From assembly GCA_016705335.1 (NCBI GenBank), contig JADIYN010000012.1:43935-107934 (forward strand): 64,000 bases of DNA, written 5' to 3'. Made by a program: the position numbers and the translations under genes. The stretch's first letter is position 1; every line of letters starts with the position of its first letter. This DNA comes from Draconibacterium sp. GTDB lineage: Bacteria; Bacteroidota; Bacteroidia; Bacteroidales; Prolixibacteraceae. Shown here in pieces: positions 30,047 through 40,586 of the stretch. The notes under the pieces are model-generated. The model was not told the DNA's origin. It saw only the letters and a program-made list of their open reading frames with translations, and searched no databases.

Positions 30047-30250
30047 TTTTTAATAAACAATACCTTAAAACAAAATCAGGCTTAACAGGTTTAAACAGAT
30101 AAAAATTATCGTAAAAGCCTGTACTGATTAAAGTACAAATACTTTTAGCCTATCATCTTATTCACACAACTTTGTTTAAACTTCGCAATAAAAAACAAAG
30201 TAAGCAGTTATTTAAACAGTTAATTTTTACTTCTTTTGGCAAACTAAAAA

Positions 30251-31106
30251 ATGAGGTTAAAACCATTGAAACGGATCAAAATAAGATATATAGTTTTTAT
30301 CATTAATTTTCATAAACGGAATTTCAAATGGATTATTTGGTCAAGGTTTGATAAATGCAGGTATTAAAGCAGGTGGGACAAAACTTATAGGAGAGTATCC
30401 GGCAGGAGGATCGGGTATTATAAATGAATTTAACAACAAAACAGGATTTGCATTTGCTTTCGAAATATCAAAATATCTTTCTTCACGGTTGGAAATTGGG
30501 ATCGATTTTGAGAATTCAAATTTAAAGGGAGAAACAAACTATCCTGAATTCTCTGCTGAAGGTTTACAAGGCGGAATTCCCAGTGAAATAACAGACCCTG
30601 TGGAATATGAAAATAAATTGATTGGACAAAATATCTACTTTCGTTATTTTTTTAAACCTGTTGATACGGAAGGAATTTTTAAACCTTTTGTTAAGGCTGG
30701 CGGTGGTTATATAAACTACACTTCAAAATTCAAATATATTGATGCTCCTGATAATGAATTACTTTTTGGTAAAGGAGAAGAAGGGTACACCGATTTATCC
30801 ACACCCGTTTTTATTATCGGTACCGGTTTTAAATCAACAATTTCACCAAATTTCTATATACTGAGTTCTGTCGATTTTAACTTTGTCAATTATGACTTTT
30901 TGGATGTAATTCATAACTATGCTGAAGATAATACCCGCCATCAAATAACCGGATTATACACCGGATTTAAAATTGGTATTTTTTACACCCTCACCAACCC
31001 GAACGCAAAAGAGAAAAAAGAAAAGAAAAATAAGGGAAATAATAGAAGTGGTACTTCATCAGGAAGCTCTTATTTGCCGTTTGCACCCGGGAACAAATCC
31101 AAATGA
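30251..31106 (+). CDS. Outer-membrane beta-barrel-like protein, N-terminal frameshift
   Basis: About 285 aa. Starting at ATG 30251 it reads MRLKPLKRIKIRYIVFIIN, then after one added T in the run at 30307-30310 continues FINGISNGLFGQGL, giving a signal peptide. The body has alternating amphipathic strands with GFAFAFEISKYLSSRLEIGI, IGQNIYFRYFFKP, FKPFVKAGGGYINYTS and ITGLYTGFKIGIFYTL, as in small OmpA/OmpW-like barrels (porin-family OMP). The tail is Lys/Ser/Gly-rich. No specific function known. Confidence 0.72.
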
Positions 31107-31315
31107 AATTTTATTACAAGAAAGATTAATCTTTCCATCAACTAAAATATACGTTTCTGAAATAATTAAACAATTTAATAATATTACATAACCCTACATC
31201 CAATTAACTGAAAATGTGGATATAAAAATATAATCAAACTTTAAAATCATTTACTTTATACTGCCCAATTGCTAAAAATGTTAATTAATTAATGATCATT
31301 AAAATATTAATTGAG

Positions 31316-31323
31316 TACATTTG
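31316..31323 (+). promoter_or_regulatory. Candidate -7 box for the polysaccharide operon
   Basis: TACATTTG matches TAnnTTTG. No clear TTTG stands 19-21 bases upstream. If used, transcription would start about 145 bases before the first start codon, giving an unusually long leader. Confidence 0.45.
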
Positions 31324-31385
31324 TTACTCAAAAAGCAACTAAATTCTACTTACACTCAAACAAATTAAATGTAACTGAGGAAGCG

Positions 31386-31443
31386 AAGCTGTGAGTAAAC
31401 AATAACAACAAATACATTTTAATCAACTGATTTACCACAGCTT
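31386..31443 (+). promoter_or_regulatory. Leader stem-loop with 13-bp bulged stem
   Basis: AAGCTGTG plus GTAAA (31386-31399, one bulged A) pairs with TTTACCACAGCTT (31431-31443) around a 31-base A-rich loop. It ends 32 bases before the first gene and has no T run, so it is not an ordinary terminator. It may be an attenuator, a protein-binding site or an antitermination element. Confidence 0.6.
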
Positions 31444-31475
31444 AAAGTTACTTTTAGCAAAAAATATCTATTTAA

Positions 31476-32027
31476 ATGCTCAATTCAATAATTACATCTA
31501 AAACAAGAGTAAAACTACTGCTTAAGTTTTTTCTAAACAGCAATACAAAAAGCTATTTAAGAAATCTTGAACAGGAATTTGGGGAATCCTCAAATGCAAT
31601 CAGGGTTGAGCTAAACCGACTGGAAAGCGCAGATTTATTGTGTTCAGAAGTTTCGGGAAATAAAAAATACTTTAGTGCAAACACAAACCACCCCCTTTAT
31701 AAAGACATCAATAGTATTGTGAAAAATTTTGTTGGAATCGACAAAGTAATCGATAAGATCACCAACCAAATTGGCAATCTTGAAACAGCATATATAACAG
31801 GAGACTTAGCACGGGGCATTGATTCTCAAATCATTGATCTGGTGCTGGTTGGTAAAGAACTTGATACAAATTATATTGAGAAATTAATTGCCAAAACTGA
31901 AATGTTAATCGGCAAAAAAATTAGGAGCTTAATACTTACCGAAAATCAGATGACCGACTATTTCAAAAATAAACCGGTTCTACTCATTTGGAAACATGAT
32001 AACCCCAATCAGTTAAAGGCGTTATGA
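31476..32027 (+). CDS. Winged-helix regulator with nucleotidyltransferase-like domain
   Basis: 183 aa. The N-terminus (residues about 5-70) is a winged helix-turn-helix of ArsR/MarR look: SKTRVKLLLKFFLN, SYLRNLEQEFGESSNAIRVE, LNRLESADLLCSE. The rest, AYITGDLARGIDSQIIDLVL to KKIRSLILTEN, resembles a nucleotidyltransferase-like domain, although the usual GSxxRG signature is only partly kept as GDLARG. Genes of this type often head exopolysaccharide loci in this group of bacteria. It overlaps the following epimerase gene by 4 bases. Probably controls the locus through the leader upstream. Confidence 0.7.
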   Translation: MLNSIITSKTRVKLLLKFFLNSNTKSYLRNLEQEFGESSNAIRVELNRLESADLLCSEVSGNKKYFSANTNHPLYKDINSIVKNFVGIDKVIDKITNQIGNLETAYITGDLARGIDSQIIDLVLVGKELDTNYIEKLIAKTEMLIGKKIRSLILTENQMTDYFKNKPVLLIWKHDNPNQLKAL

Positions 32028-33073
32028 AAATCCTCATAACCGGAACTGCCGGATTTATTGGATATCACCTTGCCAAAACCCTTTTAAAAAGAGGCGCCAC
32101 GGTGGTTGGTATCGATAATATAAACGATTATTATGATGTTGATCTAAAATCTGCCAGGTTATTAGACTGCGGAATTTCAAGAGAGCCAGAACAATGGAAT
32201 ACTCCGGTATCAAGTTCATTGTTCTCAAACTATTCCTTTATCCGAATGAATCTTGAAGATAATCATGAATTAAACAAGATTTTTGAAACTGAAAAATTCG
32301 ATGTGGTCTGCAATCTTGCTGCTCAGGCAGGAGTGAGGTATAGTCTCCAAAATCCACAAGCATATATTAATAGTAATATTGTCGGATTTGTGAACATCCT
32401 TGAAGCATGCAGATACAATAAAATACAACATTTGGTTTACGCAAGTTCATCAAGTGTTTATGGCAATAGCAATAAAATGCCACTTTCAGTTAATGACATT
32501 GTTGATTATCCTATAAGTTTGTATGCTGCCACTAAAAAAAGTAACGAACTAATGGCCCATACATACAGCCATTTATACAAGTTCAGAACGACAGGATTGC
32601 GTTTTTTTACGGTTTACGGTCCGTGGGGAAGACCTGATATGGCTCCCATTCTTTTTGCCAACGCCATAACCAACAGTGAAAAAATTAAAGTCTTTAACAA
32701 TGGCAACCTTGAACGTGATTTTACTTATATTGATGATATTGTTGAAGGAATTTTACGGGTAATTGATTCCAAAAAAAGTGGAGATCAACTTTTTGAAAAC
32801 CCCAATCAACAGCAAAGTTCAGATTACAAAATTTACAATATAGGAAAAGGAAATCCTGATAAACTTATGGATTTCATAGAAACCTTGGAAACAGCATTTA
32901 ACAAAAAAACCAAAAAAGAATATTTGCCAATGCAACAAGGTGATGTTTTGAAAACATTTGCGGATGTTGAAGCCCTTAAAATGGATTTTGGTTATGAACC
33001 AAAAGTTTCATTAAAAACAGGGATTGAAGAATTTGCGAAATGGTATCGGGCTTATTATGAACATGGGTCTTGA
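32024..33073 (+). CDS. NAD-dependent sugar epimerase, UDP-glucuronate 4-epimerase type
   Basis: 349 aa extended SDR. The NAD site is ITGTAGFIGYHLAKTLL at the N-terminus; other motifs are NLAAQAGVRYSL, YASSSSVYG and the catalytic YAATKK, then FTVYGPWGRPDMA. AQAGVRYS and PWGRPDMA are typical of UDP-glucuronate 4-epimerases (GAE/Cap1J type), making UDP-galacturonate, though UDP-GlcNAcA could be the substrate given the WbpA-like gene downstream. It overlaps the regulator gene by 4 bases. Confidence 0.85.
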   Translation: MKILITGTAGFIGYHLAKTLLKRGATVVGIDNINDYYDVDLKSARLLDCGISREPEQWNTPVSSSLFSNYSFIRMNLEDNHELNKIFETEKFDVVCNLAAQAGVRYSLQNPQAYINSNIVGFVNILEACRYNKIQHLVYASSSSVYGNSNKMPLSVNDIVDYPISLYAATKKSNELMAHTYSHLYKFRTTGLRFFTVYGPWGRPDMAPILFANAITNSEKIKVFNNGNLERDFTYIDDIVEGILRVIDSKKSGDQLFENPNQQQSSDYKIYNIGKGNPDKLMDFIETLETAFNKKTKKEYLPMQQGDVLKTFADVEALKMDFGYEPKVSLKTGIEEFAKWYRAYYEHGS

Positions 33074-33162
33074 AAAGTATTGAGTTTTTATCGTTGTATA
33101 TTTGGCAAAATATAACAAATGACAAGTAAGCAAAAGCAAGTAAAAATTAAAAATCAGGAATA

Positions 33163-35501
33163 ATGCGATTTAAATTAAAGTTTATCATTTTACTGAGTGC
33201 AATATTATTAAGCGGAAGTATTGCCATTGCACAGGATGTTCAAGGGGTAGATGTAAAACATTGCCACAATCTGACATTCAAAAAGCACAAAAAGCAATGC
33301 AGGACGCAGGACTTTCAACCCAGGATGCAGCCGAAATTGCGCGGCAAAAAGGGGCAACTGAACAACAAATTCAGGATTTTGAAAACCGGATAAAAGATGG
33401 GAGTTCACCTACTGATAATGAAATTTCTGATCCCGTTCAGGATGCTTCAGAGAAGGTTGAGGAACAGCAGGATGTTGAGAAATCGAAAAGAGAATCGGAA
33501 TTTGAAACGAATGGAAGGATTTTTGGTACGTACCTTTTTAACAATAAAAACCTGACTTTCAACCCAAGTATAAATATTCAAACCCCAAAAAATTACGAAA
33601 TTGGTATCGGGGATCAGGTTATTGTTAATATTTGGGGAAACTCTCAAAATAATTATCAGCTTCAGGTAAATAAAAACGGGCAAATACTAATTCCCGATGT
33701 TGGCCCTGTTTATATTGCCGGCAATACATTTCAGGAAGCGGAAAACAAAATCATTCAAAGATTGACATCAATTTATGCCGATATGGGAGGCAGCAACCCA
33801 CAAACATTTGCTCAGGTAAACATGGGTCAACTTCGTTCCATACAGGTAAACTTAGTTGGAGAAGTAGCAGCACCCGGAACATATACTTTACCAGTAACAG
33901 CAACTGTTTTTAATGGATTGTACCTTTCAGGTGGTCCAAATAGTATCGGATCATTCAGGAATATAAAAATTATTCGCAACAATAAGGTTTTTAACACAAT
34001 TGATATTTACAAGTTTCTTGTTAATGCCGATCCTTCAGAAAATATCCTTTTAAAAGATGATGATATTATTTTTATACCTGCTGCTGAAAAACGGGTAGAA
34101 GTAAATGGCGAATTCAAACGAAACGGCCTTTTTGAATTGAAAGAGGGTGAAATGCTGAGTGATTTGATTCGGTTTGCAGGTGGTTTCACTGAAAACTCGT
34201 ATTTATCGAAAACACAAATTTATCGAAAAACACAACAGGGATTTCAGATTAGCGATATTGCTTTTACACAATTGGCTACAACACCACTTATTAATGGCGA
34301 TGAAATAAGGAATAAACAAATACTTAGTTCTTTTGAAAATCGAGTTACCATATCGGGATCAGTTTACCGACCTGGAGATTATGAATGGTCACCTGGCTTA
34401 ACTCTAAAACACTTAATTTTAAAAGCCGATAGTATTATGCCTGATGCATTTCTAAAACGTGGTATAATTACCCGATATAATCCTGATTTAACCACAACTG
34501 CAATTTCATTTAACCTTGAGGAAGTTTTAACCGGGAGTTCAAATATTGCGCTATTTCCTGAAGATATTATACTTATTAAATCTCACTTTCAACTAAAAGA
34601 GCAATCATATATTACAGTTAATGGTGAAGTACTCGCTCCCGGGAAATTTAACTGGAGCGATAACCTGACTTTAGGTGATGCAATTTTTCTGGCAGGCGGC
34701 TTTACTGAAGGAGCCGACAGTACTTTTATTGAAGTAGCCCGACGGCTTACATACGAAGAAAATGCTGAGCTCACCGACAAACTTGTACATACCGAAGTTC
34801 TAAACCTTTCCCGTGATTTAAGTCTCAACAGCAACGATGCCGAATTCTTATTGAAACCGTATGATCAGGTTTCAGTGAGACAAGCTCCCGGTTTTAGACA
34901 AGATAAAACCGTTTTCATTTCAGGTGAAGTTGCCTATGCCGGAGCGTACGCAGTTAGCGATAAAAAACAAAAAATATCCGATTTGATTCAAATGGCTGGT
35001 GGAGTAACACCGCAAGCATTTATAGCAGGTGCTACCCTTCAGCGTTTTTCAAACGAGCTTGGTAGCGAACAGGTAGCAATCGATTTAAACCTAATCATAA
35101 ACAATCCCGGAAGTGAAACAGATTTCTTTCTAAACAACGGAGATAGAATTTATATTCCTGAATATCTGCCAACTGTAAAAATTACAGGTAGTGTACAAAA
35201 TCCTTTTTCAATTGCTTTCGAATCTGGCAAAAAGGCGAAATATTATATTGATCGTTCTGGTGGATTTAACTTCGATGCACACAAAAAGAAAACTTATGTG
35301 CGGTACGCAAATGGAACTACAGCTGTTACCAAAAGTTTTATTTTAAAAAACTATCCGGAAGTTCAACCTGGCAGCCAGATCATTGTACCTCAAAAACCTG
35401 AGAAAAAAGCAACTGACAGTGGTAAATGGATTGCTTGGGTAAGTGTTTTATCCTCATTGGCACTTTCAGCAGCTACGATAGCAAATATCACGAAAAAATA
35501 A
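33163..35501 (+). CDS. Large SLBB-repeat polysaccharide export protein, N-terminal frameshift
   Basis: Outer-membrane export protein of about 779 aa. The signal peptide is in LKFIILLSAILLSGSIAIAQ. Restoring one A in the run at 33255-33258 joins GVDVK to TLPQSDIQKAQKAMQDAGLS. A Poly_export domain starts at YEIGIGDQVIVNIWG. Several SLBB repeats follow, each with an xVxGEVxxPGxY core: VNLVGEVAAPGTY, VNGEFKRNGLFEL, ISGSVYRPGDYEW, VNGEVLAPGKFNW, ISGEVAYAGAYAV and ITGSVQNPFS. A C-terminal hydrophobic helix closes it. Works with the Wzz-like protein that follows. The long multi-SLBB form differs from the short Wza-like lipoprotein at 3517. Confidence 0.88.
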
Positions 35502-35629
35502 TCTGAATCAATTTAGTTTTGATTTTCAGATATCAAATATGCAGTTATCAAAGTGGACAAATATAGTTTTGACTAATTTAAATTTGGTGAATGTTCTTTT
35601 CACTTATTAATACCATTTATTATAAAAAA

Positions 35630-36757
35630 ATGACCGACGAAATAAAAAACAATAAAAAAGCAACAGCTGATGATGAGATTGACCTCATTGCTCTTGTAAA
35701 AACACTGTGGAACGGAAGAAAACTTATAATCAAAACTGTTTTGGTTTTTATGCTTTTCGGATTGACTATTGCAATTTTTTCAGATAAAGAATATACTGCT
35801 TCGTCAACTATGGTTCCACAACTTTCTAGTAGTAAATCAAAAATGGGTGGATTGTCTTCACTAGCCGCAATGGCTGGTTTTAACCTTAACATGAACATGG
35901 AATCAAATGAACTCTCTCCATATATTTATCCGCAAATTGTTCAGAGCGTGCCTTTTCAGCTTGAATTAATGGAAGCACCTTTTAACTTCGAAGGTATAGA
36001 TCATCCTATTTCAATTTATGAGTACTATATAAATTATGCAAAGCCAAATGTAATTTCACTTATAAGTAAATACACAATTGGTCTTCCATTTGTGATAATA
36101 AATGCTTTAAAACCTGATAAACCCGAAGTCACTCCGGCAATTGCAAGTGACAGTTTACTCTATTCTCCTATAGCTTTGACTGAAAGTCAGGAATTAATCA
36201 GAAAAATGCTTTCAAAAAGAGTTACTCTTGAAACCAATGATAAAGATGGATACGTGCTTCTAAATGCAATTGCTTATGATCCCAAATTAGCAGCTCAGGT
36301 AGCACACAAAGCCCAAACGTTACTTCAGAAATACATTACCGAATTCAAAATTAAAAAAGCAACTGCTCAATTAAATTTCATTAATGAACGTTATGCCGAA
36401 AAGAAAAAGGAATTTCAGAAAGCACAGTCCAACCTTGCAATTTTTGTTGACCGCAACAAAAATGTTACTTCTGCAGTTGCCCGAACGGAACAGGATCGTT
36501 TGCAAAACGAATACAGACTGGCCTTTGAAGTTTATTCTCAATTAGCTCAACAACTTGAGCAAGCGCAAATACAGGTAAAAGAAGACACCCCCGTATTTTC
36601 CATAGTTAAACCTGTAACCGTTCCACTCGAAAGATCAAAACCAAACCGACCAATGATTTTAATAATATGGACATTCCTTGGCGGAATCATTGGTGTAGGC
36701 TGGATATTTGCAAAACACTTTCTGGCCACAATAAAATCCAGATGGAACGAAGTATAA
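35630..36757 (+). CDS. Wzz-type chain-length determinant without kinase domain
   Basis: 375 aa inner-membrane protein. TM1 is LIIKTVLVFMLFGLTIAIF, TM2 is PMILIIWTFLGGIIGVGWIF, with a periplasmic coiled coil between them (AEKKKEFQKAQSNLAIFVD). The proline-rich PLERSKPNRP before TM2 is the Wzz signature. There is no C-terminal kinase, unlike the copy at 4311. I chose ATG 35630 (MTDEIKNNKK). It sets polymer length for the Wzx/Wzy system of this locus. Confidence 0.87.
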   Translation: MTDEIKNNKKATADDEIDLIALVKTLWNGRKLIIKTVLVFMLFGLTIAIFSDKEYTASSTMVPQLSSSKSKMGGLSSLAAMAGFNLNMNMESNELSPYIYPQIVQSVPFQLELMEAPFNFEGIDHPISIYEYYINYAKPNVISLISKYTIGLPFVIINALKPDKPEVTPAIASDSLLYSPIALTESQELIRKMLSKRVTLETNDKDGYVLLNAIAYDPKLAAQVAHKAQTLLQKYITEFKIKKATAQLNFINERYAEKKKEFQKAQSNLAIFVDRNKNVTSAVARTEQDRLQNEYRLAFEVYSQLAQQLEQAQIQVKEDTPVFSIVKPVTVPLERSKPNRPMILIIWTFLGGIIGVGWIFAKHFLATIKSRWNEV

Positions 36758-36907
36758 AATTAATTGCTGTACTATCTGGTTTTAGGGAACCATTATTTAT
36801 TGAAGTAAGAACTGTAATCTTACCCTATTTGATATACTTTCTAAAATAAGGTAGCATTCATTTCTCGGTCATAACTTTAAAATACTTTAATCATAGACTA
36901 AAAAATC

Positions 36908-38218
36908 ATGAACCTCACTCAACAAATCCTAAAAAAAATATCGGAAAATACAGAAATAGTTGGTATTATAGGCCTCGGTTATGTTGGATTGCCGTTGGCT
37001 GTTAACTTTGCCGAAGCTGGTGTAAAAGTCATAGGATTCGACAAATCAGAAGCCAAAGTAAACAAAATTAACTCTGGAGAAAACTATATTAAAGATATTC
37101 GCGATGCCGTATTGAGAGAAGTGGTTGACAGGGTTACTCTCGAAGCTACATCAGATTTTACAAAAATAAAAAACTGTGATGCGTTAATTATTTGTGTTCC
37201 CACTCCACTTGACAAATTCAGAAAACCGGATATGAGTTATATTGAATCAGCATGTGAAGCCATTGGGAAATACATGAAGACCGGAACTTTTATAAGTCTC
37301 GAAAGCACCACATACCCAACTACTACCGAAGATTTTATGCTCCCGATAATCGAAAAAGAGAGTGGGTTAAAACATGGAGACGATTTTTGGCTTGCCTATT
37401 CTCCTGAACGTGTTGATCCGGGTAATAAGGCATTTCATACCAAAAACACACCAAAAGTATTGGGAGCAATGACTGAAGAAGGCTTAATAATTGGTGAAGC
37501 ACTTTATTCAAAAGCAATTGATACAATACACAAAGTAAGTTCACCACGGGTTGCCGAAATGGTAAAAATCCTTGAAAACACTTACAGGCTTGTCAACATT
37601 AGCTTAATAAACGAATTGGCATTACTGGCGGGTAAAATGGACATCAATATCTGGGAGGTTATTGATGCAGCAAAAACAAAACCTTTTGGGTTCCAGGCTT
37701 TTTACCCGGGGCCGGGCATTGGAGGACACTGCATTCCACTTGACCCTTTTTATCTGGAACACATTGCCAAACGATTTGATTTTGATTTGAGCATGATACA
37801 CGCAGCCGGTCATATTAATATGCGAATGCCGCATTATATGGTTATTAAAATATCGACAGCTTTAAATCGACAAAAAAAAGCTATAAACGGAAGTAAAATC
37901 CTGTTTCTGGGTGTTGCGTATAAACCTAACATTGATGATGAGCGTGAATCACCGGCTTTGGAAATCATGGATATTGTTGCACGTAAAGGAGGCACAGTTT
38001 CTTATAGCGATCCTCACATTCCTGTTGTACAATCTCACGGACGCGCTCCTATACATTCAATTAAATTATCACCGGAAACTCTTGCAGATGCTGATTGTGT
38101 TGTTTTAACCACAAACCATGATGCTTTCGATATTGAATTTATTCAAAAACATTCAAGACTTATTGTTGATATGCGAAATATGGTGAAAGAAGTAAACGAC
38201 AAAATCTACAAGCTTTAG
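36908..38218 (+). CDS. wbpA: UDP-N-acetylhexosamine 6-dehydrogenase (WbpA type)
   Basis: 436 aa NAD-dependent dehydrogenase oxidising C6 of a UDP-sugar to the uronic acid, most likely UDP-GlcNAc to UDP-GlcNAcA. The NAD site is GIIGLGYVGLPLAVNFAEAG at residues 19-38. The catalytic Cys is in YPGPGIGGHCIPLDP, and the C-terminal domain has KPNIDDERESPALEI. N-terminal similarity is to WbpA rather than WecC or Ugd. It supplies a uronic acid and so a negatively charged polymer. Confidence 0.87.
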   Translation: MNLTQQILKKISENTEIVGIIGLGYVGLPLAVNFAEAGVKVIGFDKSEAKVNKINSGENYIKDIRDAVLREVVDRVTLEATSDFTKIKNCDALIICVPTPLDKFRKPDMSYIESACEAIGKYMKTGTFISLESTTYPTTTEDFMLPIIEKESGLKHGDDFWLAYSPERVDPGNKAFHTKNTPKVLGAMTEEGLIIGEALYSKAIDTIHKVSSPRVAEMVKILENTYRLVNISLINELALLAGKMDINIWEVIDAAKTKPFGFQAFYPGPGIGGHCIPLDPFYLEHIAKRFDFDLSMIHAAGHINMRMPHYMVIKISTALNRQKKAINGSKILFLGVAYKPNIDDERESPALEIMDIVARKGGTVSYSDPHIPVVQSHGRAPIHSIKLSPETLADADCVVLTTNHDAFDIEFIQKHSRLIVDMRNMVKEVNDKIYKL

Positions 38219-38309
38219 TTGAAATAGAATAAATATTATTCCCCTGATTGATTTCCGGTTTATTTTTCTACTTTCGAGCAATTATTTAAAAGCAGTGTTT
38301 ATTTAATAT

Positions 38310-39242
38310 ATGTATTTGAAGGCTGTTATTATCCCGTTTTTTTTTATTTGTATAATCCCATTTAGTCTGAAAGGTCAGAATAAATATTCCGTTTATATTA
38401 ATCAACCAGCAAAAGTCGAAGCACCAATAATTAATTCGGTTACCGTAACAAAAGATAATAAGAATCTGATTACCTGGGAACAAGCAGCAAATGAGAACAT
38501 TGAACATTTTAACATATACCGAGATGCTACCAATGTTTCAGATGGTTGGATATTAATTGACAGGGTTCCATACAAAAGCAAATATTTGACAGAAGATATA
38601 TCATCGTTTCCAAATTTCCGATCATATACATATAGGGTTTCTACCGTTGACAAATGTGGAAATGAATTCTTCAGCCTCAGAAATCATAAAACCATTTTGT
38701 TAGATTTTGAAGAAACAAAGGAAAATGCCTTTATTTTGAAATGGAATAATTACGAAGGGTTTGATGTTGACAGATATAATATTTTTAAAAGTGAAGGTGG
38801 AGATACACTTCAATTATCTAGATCGGTGCCGGCAACAACAAATTTAATAACAGATTACGACACCGGTAATGACAATGTTTATTATCAGGCTGAAGCAGTG
38901 TCAAAAATTATTTCAACAAAAAGTGCCACAGGAAATGAAGCTGCACGTTCAAATGTAATTTCCACAAGATTAGCTCTTTCTCTATCTGATTCTGCAAATT
39001 CAACCAATATCCAGGTTTATCCCAATCCAATAATTATTAGTGCGTATGTTAAATTCCCTTTTGAATCAAATCAATACTGTTCTTTAACATTATTTAATTT
39101 AAGCGGGCAACCAGTTTTATCTGGTAAAGTGTATTCAGGTGAGTTTGAATTGGAACGGGGTGATCTGAAAGATGGATTTTATATTCTGCAGGTTGCCGGA
39201 AGTACTATTTACAGAAAAAAAATTCTAATTGGCAGATTATAA
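38310..39242 (+). CDS. Secreted T9SS-sorted protein with fibronectin-like region
   Basis: 310 aa. A signal peptide (AVIIPFFFICIIPFSLKG) is followed by two Fn3-like stretches, each with an intro like NLITWEQAANENIEHFNIYR and AFILKWNNYEGFDVDRYNIF. A type IX sorting domain follows: VYPNPI, LTLFNLSGQPVLSG and GFYILQVAGS to the C-terminus. So it is exported and probably surface-attached. It lies 5 bases before the secreted phosphoesterase gene, inside a polysaccharide operon, which suggests both act on or bind the polymer outside the cell. Confidence 0.8.
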   Translation: MYLKAVIIPFFFICIIPFSLKGQNKYSVYINQPAKVEAPIINSVTVTKDNKNLITWEQAANENIEHFNIYRDATNVSDGWILIDRVPYKSKYLTEDISSFPNFRSYTYRVSTVDKCGNEFFSLRNHKTILLDFEETKENAFILKWNNYEGFDVDRYNIFKSEGGDTLQLSRSVPATTNLITDYDTGNDNVYYQAEAVSKIISTKSATGNEAARSNVISTRLALSLSDSANSTNIQVYPNPIIISAYVKFPFESNQYCSLTLFNLSGQPVLSGKVYSGEFELERGDLKDGFYILQVAGSTIYRKKILIGRL

Positions 39243-39246
39243 GAAT

Positions 39247-40503
39247 ATGGAGAAGATTAAAAATTTTATGATCAAAACTATTCTTTTATTATCGGTTTTA
39301 TTCAATTTGTATCATTCAACATTTGCTCAAAACGTTGAAATAATTGGCGATACATGTGAATTCTCAATGAACGGGTACCAGGGGGGAACTATTCAATGGC
39401 AATTCTCAAATAATAATTCAAATTGGATAGATATTAATGGAGCCAATGAACAGGTTCTATCGTACAGAATTAACGAAACTGGCCAATTCAGAGCAAAAGT
39501 TACCGATGGCAAATGTTTATTTTATTCTGAACCCAGCTCTATTGAGGCATTAAATTTTGACAACACTGATGAAAACGGAAAACCCAGGGTTTCAAAAAAA
39601 TCAGAGTTTATTATTCTTATTCCTGATATCCAAAATTACATTAGCAACGCTGGTAACGATATATATTTTGAAAAAATAATTGATTGGATATTAAAATTTA
39701 ACAATGCGGGTTTTAAAGTAAAAGCTGTTCTTCAGGTTGGCGATGTAACCAATTTCAATTCAAGACCAGAGTGGGAAAAAGCACAAAAGATCTTTTCGAA
39801 ATTAGACAATAAAATTGATTACATTACAACAACCGGAAATCACGACTACGGTGATAATGGTACTTGCAACAACCGAAATACTTATTTTAGCGAGTATTTT
39901 AATTTCAGTAATAATCCTACGCGTGTTTCAACATTTGAAAGAAACAAATTTGAAAACACATATTTTAAAATTAATATCCACGATAAACCTTTTCAGATAT
40001 TTACATTAGAATTTGGACCACGGGACAAAGTCATGTCCTGGGCAGACAGTATTTCAAAGGCCAACCCAAATGTACCTGGAATGTTGATGACACATGCTTA
40101 TTTATTTAAAAACAAACAAAGATTTAACTACCAGGATAAATCACTTCAGCAAAAGAATTCGCCTAAAGATTATAAAGCTCTGTTTCCTAATTTTGGTGTT
40201 GGCAATGTAAATGATGGTGAAGATATATGGAACAAATTTCTTTTTCCAAACCCGGATTTACGATTTTTATTCTGTGGTCATCAAACCGGAGATTACATAG
40301 GCAACGTTATTAGTAAAAATAAATCTGATAAAGATGTGCTACAACTCTTGTTTAATACACAAGCCTTCCCAAATGGAGGAGATGGTTGGGTTCAGATTAT
40401 GGAATTTTTCGATGACAAAAAAACTGTTGGCATAAAAACTTATTCTGCATTTTACAATACCTGGAAAACGGATTCAGTTCATCAGTATGAATTTCGCTAT
40501 TGA
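39247..40503 (+). CDS. Secreted calcineurin-like phosphoesterase
   Basis: 418 aa metallophosphoesterase with a signal peptide (IKTILLLSVLFNLYHSTFAQ). About 90 residues of Ig/PKD-like material (GTIQWQFSNNNSNW, ETGQFRAKVTDG) precede the catalytic domain. Metal motifs: IPDIQNY (D, with Gln in place of the usual His), QVGDVTNF, TTGNHDYGDNG, LMTHAYL and CGHQTGDY. The D-x-Q variant occurs in several extracellular families. ATG 39247 is chosen. Adjacent to the T9SS protein; the substrate may be a phosphodiester or phosphorylated glycan. Confidence 0.82.
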   Translation: MEKIKNFMIKTILLLSVLFNLYHSTFAQNVEIIGDTCEFSMNGYQGGTIQWQFSNNNSNWIDINGANEQVLSYRINETGQFRAKVTDGKCLFYSEPSSIEALNFDNTDENGKPRVSKKSEFIILIPDIQNYISNAGNDIYFEKIIDWILKFNNAGFKVKAVLQVGDVTNFNSRPEWEKAQKIFSKLDNKIDYITTTGNHDYGDNGTCNNRNTYFSEYFNFSNNPTRVSTFERNKFENTYFKINIHDKPFQIFTLEFGPRDKVMSWADSISKANPNVPGMLMTHAYLFKNKQRFNYQDKSLQQKNSPKDYKALFPNFGVGNVNDGEDIWNKFLFPNPDLRFLFCGHQTGDYIGNVISKNKSDKDVLQLLFNTQAFPNGGDGWVQIMEFFDDKKTVGIKTYSAFYNTWKTDSVHQYEFRY

Positions 40504-40586
40504 AGTTGATTACTATATATAAACACCCAGAAAATCAATCGATAATGTTTCATTTTTATTTACTTACCTGGAATTAAAATCTTATT

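Larger units (their letters stand above)
31107..31475 (+). promoter_or_regulatory. Leader region of the second polysaccharide locus
   Basis: About 370 bases without a gene. It holds a -7 box TACATTTG at 31316-31323 and, inside a predicted untranslated leader of about 145 bases, a long inverted repeat (31386-31443). No UpxY/NusG-like gene is seen here, although Bacteroidota capsule loci often have one. Confidence 0.55.

Noticed and set aside
36770..36795. Small inverted repeat GGTT/AACC downstream of the Wzz-like gene
   Set aside because: Stem of about four or five bases with no T run; too weak for a terminator.
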